DNA of 7,940 nucleotides, from assembly GCA_013151705.1 (NCBI GenBank), contig JAADHT010000148.1, forward strand, positions 1 to 7,940, given 5' to 3'. Shown here piece after piece: positions 6,389 through 7,940 of this stretch. Position numbers and translations under genes: made by a program. The stretch comes from Kiritimatiellota bacterium (lineage in GTDB: Bacteria; Verrucomicrobiota; Lentisphaeria; Victivallales; JAADHT01). Below the pieces are notes generated by a model. That model ran no database searches. It had not been told where the DNA came from and was given only the letters and a program-made list of their open reading frames with translations. Each line of letters opens with the position of its first letter. Position 1 is the first letter of the stretch.

Positions 6389-6539
6389 CTACTCCCCGTT
6401 TCATTCTGGTTGCGGCCGCGTTGCTCTGAATCTTAGTGTCTTTGTGCTTGGTTTTCCGCGACCATTGTAAAGCGGTGAGTAACGTGTTAGATTCATTGGA
6501 TTCGGATTTACAAAATGGATTATGGAGCGGAAAGCTGGC

Positions 6540-7940
6540 ATGAACCTCTGGAATAGTCTTTGCTACAGTCAGAATGTGTTTCCGGCGGATGGGGACATCG
6601 TAGAGCGCGTCGCGAAAATCGCGGAGCACTTCAACCGCGTGGGAGATTCGCTCGCCTTCCCCGCTCCCAACCCTTTTCCCCTCGGTCTTTGGCTTGATTC
6701 CGCATCGACCGCGGCACTCGCGGATCCCGTGAAATTGCGGGCGTTGCGACGGGTTTTAGACGCCAACGGGAATGTTGTTTTCACTCTCAACGCATTTCCT
6801 TACGGCGGGTTTCATGGAAAGCGCGTCAAAGAAAAGGTGTACCTTCCCGATTGGAGTTCCACGGAAAGACTGGAATACACGTTGAGGGCGGCGGACATCC
6901 TCGCGGAGCTTCTGCCGCCTGGAATGACTGGATCCATCAGTACCTTGCCCGGAGGGTACGGGAGGGGGAAGGTGGGAAGGGAAGAATATCCAATCTCGAA
7001 TGATCAATTTTCAATTTTGAATGAAGAAGGGGAAAAACGGAAAGGGCTGATGGCCCGAAATTCCACAGCCCAGGGTAAAGCCCTGGGGGGGAGAGGCGGA
7101 GACGGGGAGATGGTGGAAGAAACGGAGAGGGGAAGGGCTGACGGCCCGAAATTCCACAGCCCGGGGTGTAGCCCCGGGGTGGAATGGTTGGGCGCCGTCG
7201 CGGCCAATCTGCGTAGCGTCGCCGAATATTTGGCCGCTATTCTAGCGGAAAAAGGCGTGAAAATAGTGCTGGCCGTGGAAATGGAGCCTGATTGCTTATG
7301 GGAGTCCCCGGCTGAATTCATCGAGTTTAGAAACGAATTTCTACTCGGACATCCGGCGGAAGAGTTTATCGGCGTATGCTACGACACATGCCATCAGGAG
7401 CTGCTTGAAACCCAACCCGGAGACGGGTTGAAGCTTTTGGAAGCCTCCGGCGTTCCCATGCCAAAAATCCATTTGAGCGCGGCCTTAAGCCGCGAGATTC
7501 GCGGAATCGCGGACGCGGAATCGGCGTTCTCGGGACTCGCGGGATTCGCGGACGGCGTTTATCTACACCAGACGCGCGTATTCGATGACAACGAACGCAT
7601 TATTGTGAGACGCGACGATATCCCATCCCCGCCTTTTCCGATTCTCACGCTCGCCGACAGCTTCAAGCTCGTATCGCATTTCCATATTCCGATCCATTTG
7701 GGAAATCTTTTCGACGGTTTTTCCGCGGCTAAGGCGGAGCTCGAGGTAGTCGCCGCAATGTTTTCCAAACGAAAATCGGACGATATTCCACATCTGGAAA
7801 TCGAGACCTACACCTACGATGTACTCCCGCGCGAACTTCGCGGAGCCAGCTTGCGGGAGTCGATGGCGAGTGAATATGAATGGGTTGTGGAACATTTTCT
7901 CCAATCCGATGTCTCTCACAAAGCGAATGAAGATGTTAAC
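6540..7940 (+). CDS. eboE: EboE-like TIM-barrel protein, 3' end outside window
   Basis: The reading frame runs 467 codons from ATG 6540 to the last base with no stop. It matches the EboE family of xylose-isomerase-like TIM barrels. In cyanobacteria and some other bacteria ebo genes (eboA-F) take part in moving a metabolite precursor across the cytoplasmic membrane; the catalytic role of EboE is not settled. Landmarks are CYSQNVFPADG (8-18), FTLNAFPYGGFHG (81-93), VYLPDW (100-105), GSISTLP (131-137), VLAVEMEP (243-250), GVCYDTCHQ (278-286), KIHLSAALS (309-317), HIPIHLG (382-388) and HLEIETYTYDVLP (418-430). The E247, D282, H285, H311 and E422 area looks like the metal-site face of such barrels (inference). 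Residues about 141-213 are an insertion made of repeat DNA. GGAG (6524-6527) favours ATG 6540; the in-frame ATG 6522 would add six residues. Only the last few residues are probably missing. No other ebo gene is visible. Confidence 0.8.
   Translation, partial: MNLWNSLCYSQNVFPADGDIVERVAKIAEHFNRVGDSLAFPAPNPFPLGLWLDSASTAALADPVKLRALRRVLDANGNVVFTLNAFPYGGFHGKRVKEKVYLPDWSSTERLEYTLRAADILAELLPPGMTGSISTLPGGYGRGKVGREEYPISNDQFSILNEEGEKRKGLMARNSTAQGKALGGRGGDGEMVEETERGRADGPKFHSPGCSPGVEWLGAVAANLRSVAEYLAAILAEKGVKIVLAVEMEPDCLWESPAEFIEFRNEFLLGHPAEEFIGVCYDTCHQELLETQPGDGLKLLEASGVPMPKIHLSAALSREIRGIADAESAFSGLAGFADGVYLHQTRVFDDNERIIVRRDDIPSPPFPILTLADSFKLVSHFHIPIHLGNLFDGFSAAKAELEVVAAMFSKRKSDDIPHLEIETYTYDVLPRELRGASLRESMASEYEWVVEHFLQSDVSHKANEDVN
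6954..6981 (+). other. Potential G-quadruplex tract at the insertion edge
   Basis: Five runs of three or more G occur in 28 bases: 6954-6956, 6960-6962, 6964-6968, 6974-6976 and 6979-6981, with loops of 3, 1, 5 and 2 bases. This fits the usual four-run G-quadruplex pattern on the coding strand, and so also in the mRNA. A second purine tract (about 7084-7137) follows in the same insertion but with fewer long G runs. Confidence 0.5.
7044..7087 (+). repeat. 44-bp palindromic repeat, copy 1
   Basis: The copy begins GGGCTGATGGCCCG, continues through GAAATTCCACAGCC, and ends in a hairpin, CCCAGGG (7069-7075), loop TAAAG, CCCTGGG (7081-7087). The opening GGGC/GCCC also pairs around TGATG, and GGGCTG could pair with CAGCCC, so two folds are possible. 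Confidence 0.85.
7135..7178 (+). repeat. 44-bp palindromic repeat, copy 2
   Basis: It matches copy 1 at 39 of 44 positions, 91 bases downstream. Its hairpin is CCCGGGG (7160-7166), loop TGTAG, CCCCGGG (7172-7178). The A to G change in the left arm is matched by T to C in the right arm. Two more changes lie in the loop, and one lies in the small loop between GGGC and GCCC. Confidence 0.85.

Larger units (their letters stand above)
6011..6539. other. Repeat-rich spacer between hydrolase remnant and eboE
   Basis: About 530 bases without a credible gene. In order it holds an inverted repeat (6086-6113), a first copy of a 32-bp repeat (6143-6174), a 14-bp tandem repeat (6203-6240), an AT-rich inverted pair GAGAATT/AATTCTC near 6297-6320, an 8-bp tandem repeat (6341-6360), the second 32-bp copy (6357-6388), and T/G-rich text near 6430-6452. 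The 91-aa reading frame starting at 6037 runs straight through these repeats and is not gene-like. No clear promoter for eboE is seen; the last 70 bases contain only weak candidates. Confidence 0.6.
6960..7178 (+). repeat. Repeat-DNA insertion inside eboE
   Basis: Between the conserved GSISTLP strand and the helix starting VEWLGAVAANL, about 220 bases do not read like protein. The order is a G-rich purine tract, an AT-rich module (ATCAATTTTCAATTTTGA, about 7002-7019), purines, a 44-bp palindromic repeat, a purine tract of about 47 bases, and a second 44-bp repeat. The frame stays open and is restored exactly. Some of the 72 residues may be native linker, so the borders are approximate. Confidence 0.7.

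Noticed and set aside
7044..7178. CRISPR-like pair of repeats
   Set aside because: Only two imperfect palindromic copies with a purine-rich spacer, inside a coding region, with no cas genes.
7004..7321. 105-codon - strand frame opposite eboE
   Set aside because: Its apparent repeats are only the complement of the two 44-bp palindromes; eboE on the + strand is conserved on both sides.

Overview
The window reads as one stretch of a bacterial chromosome of roughly even GC content, with every credible gene on the + strand. No 16S rRNA or other marker is present, so the organism is inferred. Long, repeat-filled intergenic DNA, one repeat family reused in both orientations, and a lumazine synthase with an unusual active-site wording all suggest the PVC superphylum, most likely Lentisphaerota/Victivallales or Kiritimatiellota. 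This rests on family knowledge, not on a search.

Layout: (1) 1-314 is a non-coding leader with a strong palindrome. (2) 315-1649 is rnfC, the Fe-S/NADH-side subunit of the Rnf complex, with no other rnf gene beside it. (3) 1650-1945 is non-coding and carries a good extended -10 promoter for (4) a stand-alone MalK/UgpC/MsmK-type sugar ABC ATPase (1946-3046). (5) 3062-3268 is an FMN riboswitch followed by an intrinsic terminator, controlling (6) ribBA (3284-4480), ribH (4617-5093) and nusB (5112-5570). ribBA and ribH make the two precursors of riboflavin and join them into lumazine. ribD and riboflavin synthase are not in the window. A palindromic dispersed repeat sits between ribBA and ribH. 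(7) 5575-6010 is the decayed end of a prolyl-oligopeptidase-type alpha/beta hydrolase. The nucleophile segment is missing and the reading frame changes at a 10-bp direct repeat. (8) 6011-6539 is about 530 bases of stacked small repeats. (9) 6540 to the window end is an EboE-like TIM-barrel protein, open to the last base.

The most unusual signal is in the eboE-like gene. Codons for roughly residues 141-213 are replaced or expanded by intergenic-type repeat DNA: a G-rich purine tract able to form a G-quadruplex, an AT-rich module, and two copies of a 44-bp palindromic repeat. The whole stretch keeps the frame with no stop codon. The two 44-bp copies differ by paired changes that preserve the hairpin stem. 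The same kind of repeat-bearing DNA fills the spacer just upstream, which suggests small non-autonomous palindromic elements spreading through this genome and tolerated inside a protein.
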